Shown here in pieces: positions 16,543-25,378 of a DNA stretch of 64,000 bases (position 1 is its first letter; each line of letters begins with the position of its first letter). The position numbers and the translations under genes were made by a program. Below the pieces are notes generated by a model that was not told where the DNA came from, did no database searches, and saw nothing but the letters and a program-made list of their open reading frames with translations. The stretch covers positions 4,616,001 to 4,680,000 of the forward strand of contig NZ_CP011008.1 of the NCBI RefSeq assembly GCF_001578185.1, written 5' to 3'. The DNA comes from Peribacillus simplex. Lineage in GTDB: Bacteria; Bacillota; Bacilli; Bacillales; DSM-1321.

Positions 16543-16914
16543 GTGTCTGCAGCAGAAAAGCATGATGTATTTCAGGCTATCGCCGACCCAACCCGCCGTA
16601 AGGTCCTGCAATTGCTTGCTGAAGGGGATTTACCCATTTCAGAAATCACTTCTCACTTTTCCATGAGCCGGACAGCGATTGCCAAGCATCTTCATATCCT
16701 TTCTGAAGCTGAATTGGTCAGTGGCCGGAAGGTAGGCAGAGAGAAACGCTTTCGACTTCAGCCAGAACCTTTAGCGGAATTGAAACAGTGGCTTTCCTTT
16801 TACGATCAATTCTGGGATAACAAATTATCCATCCTTAAACATGTGATTGAAAATTCAGGGGAAAATGGATTGAAAGTCATCGATAAAGAAAAGGACACGG
16901 ATGAACCCTCATAA
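16543..16914 (+). CDS. ArsR family transcriptional regulator
   Basis: A 123-residue winged-helix repressor with GTG start directly after the SRPBCC stop (translational coupling). It has the ArsR signature HDVFQAIADPTRRKVLQLLAEGDLPISEI and recognition helix MSRTAIAKHLHIL. No metal-binding Cys pair is seen, so the signal is probably organic and may be the ligand of the partner protein. It is the likely binder of the AACCAAWWGGTT palindromes upstream. Confidence 0.87.
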   Translation: MSAAEKHDVFQAIADPTRRKVLQLLAEGDLPISEITSHFSMSRTAIAKHLHILSEAELVSGRKVGREKRFRLQPEPLAELKQWLSFYDQFWDNKLSILKHVIENSGENGLKVIDKEKDTDEPS

Positions 16915-16918
16915 TGAA

Positions 16919-16952
16919 GAAAACCCCCGGCGCATTGCACCGGGGGTTTTTT
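16919..16952. terminator. Convergent terminator
   Basis: AAAACCCCCGG / CCGGGGGTTTTTT sits between the ArsR gene and the convergent yhgE. It has A and T runs on both sides and so can serve both. Confidence 0.9.
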
Positions 16953-16959
16953 CATTAGT

Positions 16960-19815
16960 TTATGCATCCATCTCCACATTGTGTTCTTTGCGCTTTCGGA
17001 TGACCATCGTTAGCAATAGTAGTAGATTGAAGACAATGATGCATCCAGTAAGGAACACGATACTCGTTGTCAATGCATCCACTCCAAGGCTAGTACTCAT
17101 CGCCTGACGGAAGCCCATGACAGAGTATGTCATTGGTATGAACGGGTGAACATGACTGAAGAAGTTATTGGTCAGTTCCACAGGGAACATTCCTCCGCTT
17201 GCACCTAGCTGTAGTACAAGGAATATCATCGCTATTAAACGACCTGGATTTCCAAATCCTACGGTCAGGAAGGTAACGATGAACATGAAGGTAAGTGAAG
17301 TCAAAATGGAAACCCCTATGAATTGCCCCATGTTCTCGACCTGTAAGTCCATTCCCCAAATCATGATCGCATCCAACACTAATGCTGAAAGCGTTGCTTG
17401 GATAAATAGGACCGTGAATTTACTGAACCACCAAGCCACTCCAGATGTAGGTCTTGTAGATGCCTTGCCTGTCGGGAATCCCATGTTGAAGGCAATAGCT
17501 CCTACAAATAACCCAAGAGACAATACATAAGGAGCCAGGGCATGACCATAATTAGGCACGTTACTGCTTTTTTGTTCTTTAACCTGTGCCGGTTCAGCAA
17601 TCATGCTGTAATTATCATCTGTTGTTTCATTTTCATTTATTTCTTCTGCACCATCACTCAGTTTTTCCGAAAGTTCGCCTGTTCCATCTTTTAGAGAGGA
17701 GATTCCATCGCCCAATTTATTTGAACCTTCAGCAAGTGCTGATGAACCTTTATTGATTTTACCTGCTCCATCAGCAAGTTGGATGACTCCATTGCTTAAA
17801 GTTGGTAAATTGCTTGCCAATTGTTCAGTGCCTTTAACAAGTGCTGACGAACCATCTTTCAAGGAACCTGAGTTTGCATTCAGTTCATTCGCCCCATTAG
17901 CAAGTTTATTTGCCCCTTCGCCAACTTGGCTAACACCAAACGCATACTTCTCAAGACCATTGCCAAAGGAGGATGACCCTGCCTGAAGTTGTGAAACTCC
18001 ATCAACCAGTTGACCAGATCCCTCAGTTAGTTTTGATAAACCATTATTTAACGAAGAACCGCCTTGTGCTAACTGATTGATCCCATTCACTAGTTCTGGT
18101 GTCCGTTCATTTAAACTATCGGTTGCCGCCGTTAATTGATTGCTGCCTTTAACGGCTTCATTCATGCCGGTATTTAATTGGGTTGCACCAGGAATCAATT
18201 GTTCTTCCAATGAGTTCCTTATTGCCGTATACCCATTTAAAGCTGAAATGGCGTTTGGATTAACTTTATTAACCGCATTATTTAAATTGGCCACCTGTTC
18301 TGGAAGTTGGCCTAATCCATTCAATACTGGCATTACTTTATTCGTTAATTGCGCTGATAAGTCGGATACACTTGCAGCAAGATTCGATGCAATTTGTTTT
18401 TGTGCTCCCGCTTGTATTTGAAGTTCATTTTGAATGGCTCCAATTAATTCGGATTGTTGTTCACTGGTCATACTTTTGTATGCTTCAGTGTTTTGAACGG
18501 TATTGATTGTGCTTTGTCCATTATTCGCAATCGTTGATTGAAGTTCCGTTAAAGCTTCTTGGCTTTTATTGAGATCTTCAGTAATGCCAGATACGGTACC
18601 GGACGTGCTGCTTCCTGCTGGGACCGCTTTTTGCAATTGATTCACACCGCTTTGAATGCTTGACAGTCCTTGCTTAAGCTGACTCAGCTGTTCTTCTGCG
18701 GGCAATTGGCCATCCATCTTTTTCAGGCCGGCATTTAACGCCCCGCTTCCTTCAGCCAGTTTAATGATTCCCTCATTTAAACTCTGCTGACCTGCTGCCA
18801 TTTTTGGGATTCCTGTAGATTGGTCCGTCAGCTGCCTTGCATTTTGCGATAATTGATTCAACCCATCATTCAAATTCGCACTGCCTGTTTGCGCTTGTGC
18901 TAATCCAGTATTTAAAGTTTGGGCTCCTGGAACCACTTTGGCCAGCCCAGTGGAAAGTTGGGAAGAACCTTGTATAAGTGCTTTACTATTATTAGTTAAT
19001 TCCCCTGTACCTGATGCGAGTTCGTTCGCACCCTTTTGCAACTGACCGACACCAGAAGTGTATTTTGATATTCCCTTATTTAATTCCGAAGCGCCACTTT
19101 CAAGTTTATTAGCTCCTTCCAAAAACTCGCCAACACCAATTTGAAGTTTATTCGCCCCCTCTTTAAAAGTTAATGTACTGGAAGCTAATTTATTCAGATT
19201 CTCTGTCACTTCTTTGTTTCCATCATGCAGTTTTTCAGCACCTTCATCCAGTTTTGATGCCCCATCTGCTGCATCACCGAATCCATCTCCGATTTCATCC
19301 AGCTGTGAGAAGATCGCTTCCGCATATTCTTTTGTGACACTTTCAGCAATTTCCGTTTTCAAGTTATTCGCTGCCTGTTTTCCGACCGTTTCCGAAACGA
19401 AACTGCGTCCAGGATTCACATCATATGTTAAATTCATTTTCTTAGGCTTATCATCCAGGACGGTTGAAGCGTTTTTTGAAAAGTCCTCTGGAATGGTAAC
19501 AACCATATAATATGTACCATCTTCGAATCCTTTTTTCGCCGCTTTTTCCGTTACGAAATGCCATTCTAAATCATCATTGTCCTTTAATTGCTCGATTAGC
19601 TCATTACCGACAGTTAAGGTTTTACCCTCATACTCCGCCTTCACATCATTATTCACGACTGCAACAGGCAATTTACCCGTATTCCCGTATGGATTCCAAG
19701 CAGAACTAAGGAATAACCCCCCATAAATAATCGGAACGAACAGTAAAACGATTGCGACACCGATCAGTTTTGGATTTGTAAGTAAAAGCTTCCATTCTTG
19801 TTTAAGCATGTTCAC
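16960..19815 (-). CDS. yhgE: YhgE/Pip family ABC-2-like membrane protein
   Basis: A 951-residue protein. One N-terminal membrane helix lies at about residues 17-38. A large extracytoplasmic domain then contains dozens of short heptad-like repeats of the form GxxxLxxGxxxLxxG (for example SGASELNKG), predicted to form long helical rods. Five helices lie at the C-terminus from about 765. This is the YhgE/Pip family (ABC-2 type fold) that also includes phage-receptor Pip and type VII secretion EsaA relatives. The GTG start overlaps the stop of the upstream Rrf2 gene, so the two are coupled. Its substrate is not known. Confidence 0.88.
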   Translation of the reverse strand: MNMLKQEWKLLLTNPKLIGVAIVLLFVPIIYGGLFLSSAWNPYGNTGKLPVAVVNNDVKAEYEGKTLTVGNELIEQLKDNDDLEWHFVTEKAAKKGFEDGTYYMVVTIPEDFSKNASTVLDDKPKKMNLTYDVNPGRSFVSETVGKQAANNLKTEIAESVTKEYAEAIFSQLDEIGDGFGDAADGASKLDEGAEKLHDGNKEVTENLNKLASSTLTFKEGANKLQIGVGEFLEGANKLESGASELNKGISKYTSGVGQLQKGANELASGTGELTNNSKALIQGSSQLSTGLAKVVPGAQTLNTGLAQAQTGSANLNDGLNQLSQNARQLTDQSTGIPKMAAGQQSLNEGIIKLAEGSGALNAGLKKMDGQLPAEEQLSQLKQGLSSIQSGVNQLQKAVPAGSSTSGTVSGITEDLNKSQEALTELQSTIANNGQSTINTVQNTEAYKSMTSEQQSELIGAIQNELQIQAGAQKQIASNLAASVSDLSAQLTNKVMPVLNGLGQLPEQVANLNNAVNKVNPNAISALNGYTAIRNSLEEQLIPGATQLNTGMNEAVKGSNQLTAATDSLNERTPELVNGINQLAQGGSSLNNGLSKLTEGSGQLVDGVSQLQAGSSSFGNGLEKYAFGVSQVGEGANKLANGANELNANSGSLKDGSSALVKGTEQLASNLPTLSNGVIQLADGAGKINKGSSALAEGSNKLGDGISSLKDGTGELSEKLSDGAEEINENETTDDNYSMIAEPAQVKEQKSSNVPNYGHALAPYVLSLGLFVGAIAFNMGFPTGKASTRPTSGVAWWFSKFTVLFIQATLSALVLDAIMIWGMDLQVENMGQFIGVSILTSLTFMFIVTFLTVGFGNPGRLIAMIFLVLQLGASGGMFPVELTNNFFSHVHPFIPMTYSVMGFRQAMSTSLGVDALTTSIVFLTGCIIVFNLLLLLTMVIRKRKEHNVEMDA

Positions 19816-20318
19816 TCTTTTTCACCCTTCTTTTCACGCATTAATTCACTCAATGACTCCGAACTCCAATTAAGAGTCGGTATGTCCGTGTTGCCAAAGC
19901 TTTCTTTAAGCAAATCTGCCACTGTTTGGCTGGAAAAGAACTCCATTAAAAGTTCATCCGCCTGAGAAAACATTCGCCGAAGAACGTCCATGCCCTTTTC
20001 TGCATACTCTCCATCTTTAAACGCTTTTTCTATAAGTCCTGTATCTGGAAACATCGAAATAGGGCCTTCCATCGCTTCAATAATTTCAAGGTTTTTAATC
20101 TTATCTGCACTTTTGGCAAGAGAAAGGCCGCCATTATTACCAGGAACGGAAGTGATTATCCCCTTACAGACCAATTTCCTTATGATTTTTTTCAAATAAG
20201 AAGGAGAAACCTCTAACCGCCTGCTGATCTCATTAGACGAAAGCGGTACATTTTTATCCTGGGTTGAGAGTATAACAATGATGCATATCGCTTGCTCGAC
20301 CCCTTTAGTTAATTGCAA
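19812..20318 (-). CDS. Rrf2 family regulator coupled to yhgE
   Basis: A 168-residue Rrf2-type winged-helix protein: TKGVEQAICIIVIL at the start, SPSYLKKIIRKLVCKGII as recognition helix and GNNGGLSLAK as wing. The Fe-S Cys triplet of IscR is absent. The TTG start is fixed by AGAGGTGA six bases upstream. The C-terminal 60 residues are longer than in typical Rrf2 proteins. It overlaps yhgE by four bases, and a perfect palindrome lies in its promoter region, so it probably represses the pair. Confidence 0.85.
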   Translation of the reverse strand: MQLTKGVEQAICIIVILSTQDKNVPLSSNEISRRLEVSPSYLKKIIRKLVCKGIITSVPGNNGGLSLAKSADKIKNLEIIEAMEGPISMFPDTGLIEKAFKDGEYAEKGMDVLRRMFSQADELLMEFFSSQTVADLLKESFGNTDIPTLNWSSESLSELMREKKGEKE

Positions 20319-20355
20319 TTCAGTTCACCTCTTCAAATATTTAAGTAGATGTTTC

Positions 20356-20372
20356 ATATCCATAATGGATAT
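20356..20372. promoter_or_regulatory. Palindromic operator upstream of Rrf2-yhgE
   Basis: ATATCCATAATGGATAT is a perfect inverted repeat (ATATCCA/TGGATAT with a three-base centre) about 40 bases upstream of the TTG start. It is the likely site of the adjacent Rrf2 protein. Confidence 0.55.
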
Positions 20373-20441
20373 TCGGTATCTATAATTAAACCCTGTTTCA
20401 TCTAATAAATCAAGTTATTTTTAGAAAAAAATTCCTAAAAA

Positions 20442-20484
20442 AAAGGTGAACCCCTTATTACAGCATAATAAGGGGTTCACCTTT
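20442..20484 (-). terminator. Terminator of the thioredoxin-like gene
   Basis: A perfect 19-bp stem AAAGGTGAACCCCTTATTA / TAATAAGGGGTTCACCTTT with a T run on the minus strand, 11 bases past the stop. Confidence 0.93.
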
Positions 20485-20494
20485 ACAACAACTT

Positions 20495-20809
20495 TTATAG
20501 ATCATTTAGAAATTCATTGACTGCCTCTGGGGTTTTAGCATTCGCACTGTGCAAATGTGCAATCTTTTCTCCATTTTTAAAAACCAATAAAGATGGAATT
20601 CCCATCACGGTCTGCTCTTCTGAAATCTCTGGATACTCGTCACGATCGATTGTAAACCACTGTTTGTCTTGATGTTCTTGGGTGATCTCATCAATGAACA
20701 TGTCTAAACGTTTGCAGTCTGGACACCATGTAGTCGTAAAAATCCCGACTGTCAGTCCCTCTTGTTTAATTTGTTCACGGTATTCTTGTTCAGTATTTAT
20801 ATTTTTCAT
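20495..20809 (-). CDS. Thioredoxin family protein
   Basis: A 104-residue thioredoxin fold with active site TTWCPDCKRL (CPDC) and the cis-proline MGIPSLLVFKNG. CPDC differs from the CGPC of TrxA and is seen in YtpP/YdbP-like cytoplasmic thioredoxins. It would reduce or isomerise thiols in the cytoplasm, or take part in bacillithiol-linked repair. AGGGGAC precedes the ATG. It is a single-gene unit with a strong terminator. Confidence 0.88.
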   Translation of the reverse strand: MKNINTEQEYREQIKQEGLTVGIFTTTWCPDCKRLDMFIDEITQEHQDKQWFTIDRDEYPEISEEQTVMGIPSLLVFKNGEKIAHLHSANAKTPEAVNEFLNDL

Positions 20810-20943
20810 GATTGTCCCCTCCGAACTTTTCTTATCATCATCATACTTTCATCCATGAATAAATGTACTCAAGGATTAATATATAATTAATTCCTTCACA
20901 GTACAAACGGTTTATCCTCGATCTGGTTTGGGGTGAGACACAT

Positions 20944-20980
20944 CCGAACCCCCTTTTGTAAACAAATTTTAAGAAAAGCC
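20944..20980 (+). repeat. Left flanking direct repeat of the 214-bp element
   Basis: CCGAACCCCCTTTTG-TAAACAAA...AAAAGCC resembles CCGAACCCCCTTTGG-TCAACAAA...AAAAGCC at 21287-21321. The two lie on either side of the dispersed repeat. Confidence 0.6.
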
Positions 20981-21000
20981 AGTTTGCCCATAGTTTTTTC

Positions 21001-21214
21001 TTTAGGCTCTTTTCGTAAAGATTGTTGTTTTTAAAACGAAACTATTTAAGGTTGATTGGAGCGGAAGTGCGAGACTCCTGCGGGAGCAGCGGGACAGGTG
21101 AGACCCCACAGGCGTTTACGCCGAGGAGGCTCACCGCCCGCACCAAGGAAAGCGAGCATCTGGAGGGGAAATCAACCACAACTCACTACCTGGTAAATAG
21201 CAACATAGTATGTG
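21001..21214 (+). repeat. 214-bp dispersed repeat, copy 1
   Basis: It begins TTTAGGCTCTTTTCG and ends CAACATAGTATGTG. Inside are GGAGCGGAAGTGCGAGACTCC, GAGACCCCACAGGCG, GAGGAGGCTCACCGCCCGC and GCGAGCATCTGGAGGGGAAATC. The reverse complement at 46604-46817 appears near-identical along its whole length. The core is the G+C-rich, hairpin-prone motif that recurs throughout genomes of Bacillus relatives. An open frame inside is fortuitous. Confidence 0.92.
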
Positions 21215-21286
21215 AAAACAGCCTTTCTTTAAATACGATCCAGTTGTTTAAGCCGGAGCACTTTTTTCGACCTTCACCGTACTTTT

Positions 21287-21321
21287 CCGAACCCCCTTTG
21301 GTCAACAAACTGAAAAAAGCC
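21287..21321 (+). repeat. Right flanking direct repeat of the 214-bp element
   Basis: This is the partner of 20944-20980, with about 75-80% identity by eye. The distance to the 214-bp element differs on the two sides, so it is not a simple target-site duplication. Confidence 0.55.
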
Positions 21322-21347
21322 ACTATCCAGCGGCCTTTTCACTTCAT

Positions 21348-21746
21348 TCATATTGGGAGAGTAAGTTGCCAGGAAACACCGAACTTATCGGATACCCATC
21401 CGAACTTCTTACTGAAGGAATAATCGCCTAATGGCATCAGCACTTCTCCGCCATCAGTTAAACTCGCAAAAATCCTGTCAATTTCCTCTTCCGTATCACA
21501 TGTAAGTAATATTGAAAACGAAGGTGTAAACGTAAATTGATGCTTAATATTGCTATCGATGCACATAAACTCCTGATCCTTCAAGGTAAAGGCAGCTTGC
21601 ATGATACTTCCCTCTGCACCTGCTTCATTCGCTCCATACCGAATCATGCTGGTTATTTTCGATCCTTCAATTAAAGATGTGTAATAATTCATGGCTTCTT
21701 CTGCATTATTTCCTTGGAACATCAAGAAAGGTGTGACCTTTTTCAT
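21348..21746 (-). CDS. VOC/PhnB-like protein
   Basis: A 132-residue protein of the PhnB / 3-demethylubiquinone methyltransferase-like branch of the glyoxalase (VOC) fold. It begins MKKVTPFLMFQGNNAEEAMNYYTSL and ends in FGWVSDKFGVSWQLTLP. The paired beta-alpha-beta modules form a cleft, and such proteins often bind a metal and a small molecule. Substrate unknown. AAAGGAG lies 11 bases upstream of the ATG. It sits directly beyond repeat copy 1. Confidence 0.85.
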   Translation of the reverse strand: MKKVTPFLMFQGNNAEEAMNYYTSLIEGSKITSMIRYGANEAGAEGSIMQAAFTLKDQEFMCIDSNIKHQFTFTPSFSILLTCDTEEEIDRIFASLTDGGEVLMPLGDYSFSKKFGWVSDKFGVSWQLTLPI

Positions 21747-21793
21747 TCATCATCAAACTCCTTTTTCAACCTTAATTATTCTCGATATCGGGT

Positions 21794-23074
21794 TTATGGC
21801 GCCCACCAGTTACCTGAAACAACAATCATTGTTTGTAATTTTATCGTATTGGCAAAATAGTCATCATCTTCTTGTTCCTGTATCGTCCTTTTCCATAATC
21901 GGTTGATCCATTGCTGATTGGAGGAATCAACCATGGCACTGACCATGAATGGAGCAACAAAGGTTGTACTATTTCCTTCTTCTAAGACTTTTCCGTTTAG
22001 AGTATAGCCGGATTGGATATTTTCAGGGTTCCCATCCGTTTCCTCCTTAATCCAATTATTCATCTTCTTTAATTGCGGCAGCGCTCTTTCATCACCAGTA
22101 AGTAAGTAATCGAGCGTATAGCGCCAAGGGGTCCTGCTGCTGTTCCAGCTATAATTGCCGTCATTCTCCCCTTCTAAAAAGTCAGCTTGTGCCGGCTGGT
22201 ATCCTCCCTTGGATTGTACAATGAAGTCCGGCATGAGGCCTGTATTGCCGCTTTTTTCTTTATAAATGGAATGAATGATCTCATAAGCCTTATCCGTTAC
22301 ACTTTTCCATTCATGATTCCCAGTTGCCGCCTCAAAGGACTTCAAATGATTGAGAAGAAAGTCCGATGAACGAGTCGATTGTCCGTATACATCATCTTCA
22401 TCTTCCGCCCAGTCCCCTAGTTTAATCAGGGACTGCGACCGATTTATCTCATTCGACATGATTGCATCCATGATGTCCTTTGCTCTGGCAAGATAGTTGA
22501 TTTCCCCTTCACTTCCCCATTGGCGATCGGCCAATAATAACGAATAAGCGATATCCATATCGCCATCTGTTGCTGAATCGGCATCACCTGGCGTATTTAT
22601 GATTTTGCCCGATTTATCCTTTACTTGCTGCCACGCCATTAATGAAGAATCATTATCACTTTTATGCGCTTTATAAAAACGATAAAGCCCATCGAAGTAC
22701 TGCCTGTCCTTGCTGCCTGCCATGATTGCCGTTATCATCATCCCATAACCGTGCGCTTCAGAAACGGTCACTGCGTTCTTTGGTTCTGCATATCCTTTAT
22801 CATTGTAAAAAATATAATATTCATCCTTTTTATCAGCAGGCTGCCTAAGATATTCATCTTTCCAGACTTTGTAAAAATCCGCTACATCATCATCCAGCTC
22901 TTCTTGTGATAGATTGTCAGGTTTTATCGTTCCTGATTGATAGACTGTATGCTGTGGAAAGGGCCTTTTACTTTCCAGTTCTTTCTTTGTGGTTTGAGAT
23001 TCTAATGCAATCCAGGCGATGATTCCAAAAACGATCACGCCCATAGCTATTAATAAACTTGCTCTTTTTTTCAT
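21794..23074 (-). CDS. Glycoside hydrolase family 8 enzyme
   Basis: A 426-residue exported or membrane-anchored glycosidase. The N-terminal hydrophobic segment at residues 6-25 has no evident cleavage site. The GH8 signature SEAHGYGM carries the proton donor Glu (E106). DADSATDGDMDIAY (about 164-177) holds the second acidic region, and SRTPWRYTLDYLLTG matches the barrel helices. GH8 includes chitosanases, cellulases and endoxylanases; here it could trim an exopolysaccharide. AAGGAGCC precedes the ATG. Confidence 0.9.
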   Translation of the reverse strand: MKKRASLLIAMGVIVFGIIAWIALESQTTKKELESKRPFPQHTVYQSGTIKPDNLSQEELDDDVADFYKVWKDEYLRQPADKKDEYYIFYNDKGYAEPKNAVTVSEAHGYGMMITAIMAGSKDRQYFDGLYRFYKAHKSDNDSSLMAWQQVKDKSGKIINTPGDADSATDGDMDIAYSLLLADRQWGSEGEINYLARAKDIMDAIMSNEINRSQSLIKLGDWAEDEDDVYGQSTRSSDFLLNHLKSFEAATGNHEWKSVTDKAYEIIHSIYKEKSGNTGLMPDFIVQSKGGYQPAQADFLEGENDGNYSWNSSRTPWRYTLDYLLTGDERALPQLKKMNNWIKEETDGNPENIQSGYTLNGKVLEEGNSTTFVAPFMVSAMVDSSNQQWINRLWKRTIQEQEDDDYFANTIKLQTMIVVSGNWWAP

Positions 23075-23175
23075 GGTTGGCTCCTTGAATTATGATGATA
23101 TGAATTTGAGCGTGAAACATTAACATTTTTATGTACTTCTTTTCCTGCTGCGACTGATTCAATAGCGAGGTTCCA

Positions 23176-23760
23176 TTAAAAGATCCTGCCCACTTTTGCT
23201 TCCGTGCCCTTCCATATTCTCTTTATATTTTCCCTATGTAAAATGATGACGAATAAGCAAATGAATGAAGAGAGTGCAGTGATGAGCCTGCCTTCAAATA
23301 ATAGGCTGTAAATCAATATGGAAATGCTCCCCAAAATCGAACTGAGAGATACATATTTTGAAGTCAGCAAACTAATGAAAAAAACGATGCAAGCACTGAA
23401 TGTACCTAATGGAGCTAAAAATAAAAGCACTCCCGCTGATGTTGCCACGGCCTTGCCCCCTTTAAATCCCGCAAAAACAGGAAAGGCATGCCCAATTATG
23501 GCAAGTAAGCCGCATAGTATTGGGGAAACGTTTGAATGCAGCATCATAGGGAGAAAGCAGGCGATGGAACCTTTCATTAAATCAGCAATGGCTACTACCG
23601 TCCCCGCTCTTTTGCCCAATACCCTAAAACTATTGGTTGCGCCAAGATTCCCACTCCCATATCCACGAATATCGGTACTATAGAACAATTTGCCGATAAC
23701 CAGAGCAAATGGGATGGAACCTATTAAGTAACTTGATAGGAGAATGATCATGTTCAGCAT
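23176..23760 (-). CDS. plsY: Glycerol-3-phosphate acyltransferase PlsY
   Basis: A 194-residue membrane acyltransferase that moves acyl groups from acyl-phosphate to glycerol-3-phosphate in phospholipid synthesis. The three PlsY motifs are present: SGNLGATNSFR near residue 36, a central GHAFPVFAGFKGGKAVATSAG, and the C-terminal LHRENIKRIWKGTEAK. About five membrane helices. AGAAGG precedes the ATG. Many Bacilli carry more than one plsY, so this may be a second copy. It is a single gene between unrelated neighbours. Confidence 0.92.
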   Translation of the reverse strand: MLNMIILLSSYLIGSIPFALVIGKLFYSTDIRGYGSGNLGATNSFRVLGKRAGTVVAIADLMKGSIACFLPMMLHSNVSPILCGLLAIIGHAFPVFAGFKGGKAVATSAGVLLFLAPLGTFSACIVFFISLLTSKYVSLSSILGSISILIYSLLFEGRLITALSSFICLFVIILHRENIKRIWKGTEAKVGRIF

Positions 23761-23834
23761 AAATTACCTTCTTCTTGGAATCATTGATTATATCTCAAGG
23801 ATCCTACGATTCTTTTATAACGCCTTTTGAAGCT

Positions 23835-24500
23835 TCACTCTTTTACAATCCCGATAACAAAACCATCATATCCTTTCATACCAACAGTTTGCAAGACGGT
23901 CGAATCGATTCGCGGTTCTTCGGATAGCCTATCTATGAATGTCCGTACACCCATCACACTCGGGTCTTTGCTATCCTGATCGATCACTTTTCCATCGCGG
24001 ATGACATTATCGACCACGATGACGGTCCCAGGCCGTGAAAGTTTCAATGCCCAGTTAAGATACTCGGGATTATTAGGTTTATCAGCATCAATAAAAATTA
24101 GGTCGAAGCCCGATAATCCTTTTTCTTGAAGGGTTGGCAAGGTTTTGAGCGCCGCCCCGACCATTATATGGATTTTATCGGCCAATCCCGCATTTTTGAT
24201 ATTGGCTTCAGCCACTTTTGCATGCTTAGCCTCGTATTCAAGCGTTATCAACCGCCCATCTTCCGGCAATGCACGCGCGAGCCAAACACTGCTATAACCC
24301 CCAAGCGTCCCTATTTCCAATATGTTTTTCGCTCCACTGATTTTTGCTAGTAAATGAAGGAATTTCCCTTGGTTTGGAGATACATCAATGGCAGGCAGCC
24401 CTGCTTCTGCATTCGCTTTCAATATCGAATTCATGATCGGATCTTCCGTATGAAGTTTATTACTAAAATATAAATCTACATCATTCCAAATTCCAGACAT
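23835..24500 (-). CDS. O-methyltransferase (class I, YrrM-like)
   Basis: A 221-residue SAM-dependent O-methyltransferase of the caffeoyl-CoA/catechol type (Methyltransf_3). It has motif I ILEIGTLGGYSSVWLA, the metal-binding FIDADKPNNPEY and VVDNVIRDG. These enzymes need a divalent metal and methylate vicinal hydroxyls. The start ATG lies one base beyond the stop of the upstream VOC gene, so the two form an operon and may act on the same aromatic compound (inference). Confidence 0.9.
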   Translation of the reverse strand: MSGIWNDVDLYFSNKLHTEDPIMNSILKANAEAGLPAIDVSPNQGKFLHLLAKISGAKNILEIGTLGGYSSVWLARALPEDGRLITLEYEAKHAKVAEANIKNAGLADKIHIMVGAALKTLPTLQEKGLSGFDLIFIDADKPNNPEYLNWALKLSRPGTVIVVDNVIRDGKVIDQDSKDPSVMGVRTFIDRLSEEPRIDSTVLQTVGMKGYDGFVIGIVKE

Positions 24501-24501
24501 C

Positions 24502-25206
24502 TCAATCTTCCCCCTTGGTCAGTTTCATCTTTTTCAATTCCATCAATCCTTCGCCATCCAATGATATATCTATTTGCTGATCAATGACTAACGAAAGCGG
24601 AAAGATTTCCGACTCTCTATCCGAAAAGAACCAGCGCCGTTTCCTTGGACCTAAAAGTAAAAATGCTCCTGCTTCATGCTCCCCCATGAAATTCAATCCA
24701 TCTTCTCTTATCGGTTCACCACTCCTTACAGGTATGCCGAAACTGATCAACTGATTCCCTAAAGCCCTGACTTCATTCGTCGTAATGTTCATTTCACTAA
24801 TACACAGGACGTTTTGAGCTGAGAAAGACTCAGCCCCAGATTTGGGTGACACGGAATACCTGGATATGAACTCAACAATGTTGCCTGAAGGGTCTGAAAA
24901 ATAAAAGGCATGTGCATCTGAATAGCTGAAATAAACTTCGTCCTCATCATCTTCGCTTGTCAATTCCACCTTTGAATTCGCCCATGCTTTTGCCAAAGTG
25001 AATAAATCGGTCGGTATGTTCATGGCAAAATGATAAAAAGGCTTTTTTTGGAGATGGTATTTTTTTATTTCAAGTACACTGTCCCCAGCCCTAATTTCAA
25101 AACCATCATCTGTATGCGATAGTAACTCGAATCCTAGCTCATTAACATAAAATTTCCGCATATCATTCAATGCATGACTGTACAAAGTGACCTTATTGAT
25201 AATCAA
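24502..25206 (-). CDS. Two-module VOC (glyoxalase/dioxygenase) protein
   Basis: A 234-residue protein with two VOC modules: MIINKVTLYSHALNDMRKFYVNELGFEL at the start and FYFSDPSGNIVEFISRYS closing module 1 near residue 115; module 2 runs from about 125. The metal-ligand His/Glu pattern is only partly kept, so it may be a ring-cleaving dioxygenase relative or a binding protein. It is translationally coupled to the downstream O-methyltransferase gene. Confidence 0.82.
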   Translation of the reverse strand: MIINKVTLYSHALNDMRKFYVNELGFELLSHTDDGFEIRAGDSVLEIKKYHLQKKPFYHFAMNIPTDLFTLAKAWANSKVELTSEDDEDEVYFSYSDAHAFYFSDPSGNIVEFISRYSVSPKSGAESFSAQNVLCISEMNITTNEVRALGNQLISFGIPVRSGEPIREDGLNFMGEHEAGAFLLLGPRKRRWFFSDRESEIFPLSLVIDQQIDISLDGEGLMELKKMKLTKGED

Positions 25207-25378
25207 AGTCTAATCCCCCTTAAAATCCCCAACCCACCTAACAAATATTGTAAACAAATACAGTATTTATGCAAATATTCTGTACTCTTCATTTACATGG
25301 CTATGTTACATAATATTGTTGATTTTTCAATTAAAAACAAAAGGACTCACACTATCAATAATAATAAATATCAACTGA

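Noticed and set aside
21022..21423. Open frame within and beyond repeat copy 1 (starts MLFLKRNYLRLIG)
   Set aside because: The same frame occurs in repeat copy 2 and ends in unrelated sequence. No ribosome binding site; it is produced by the repeat itself.
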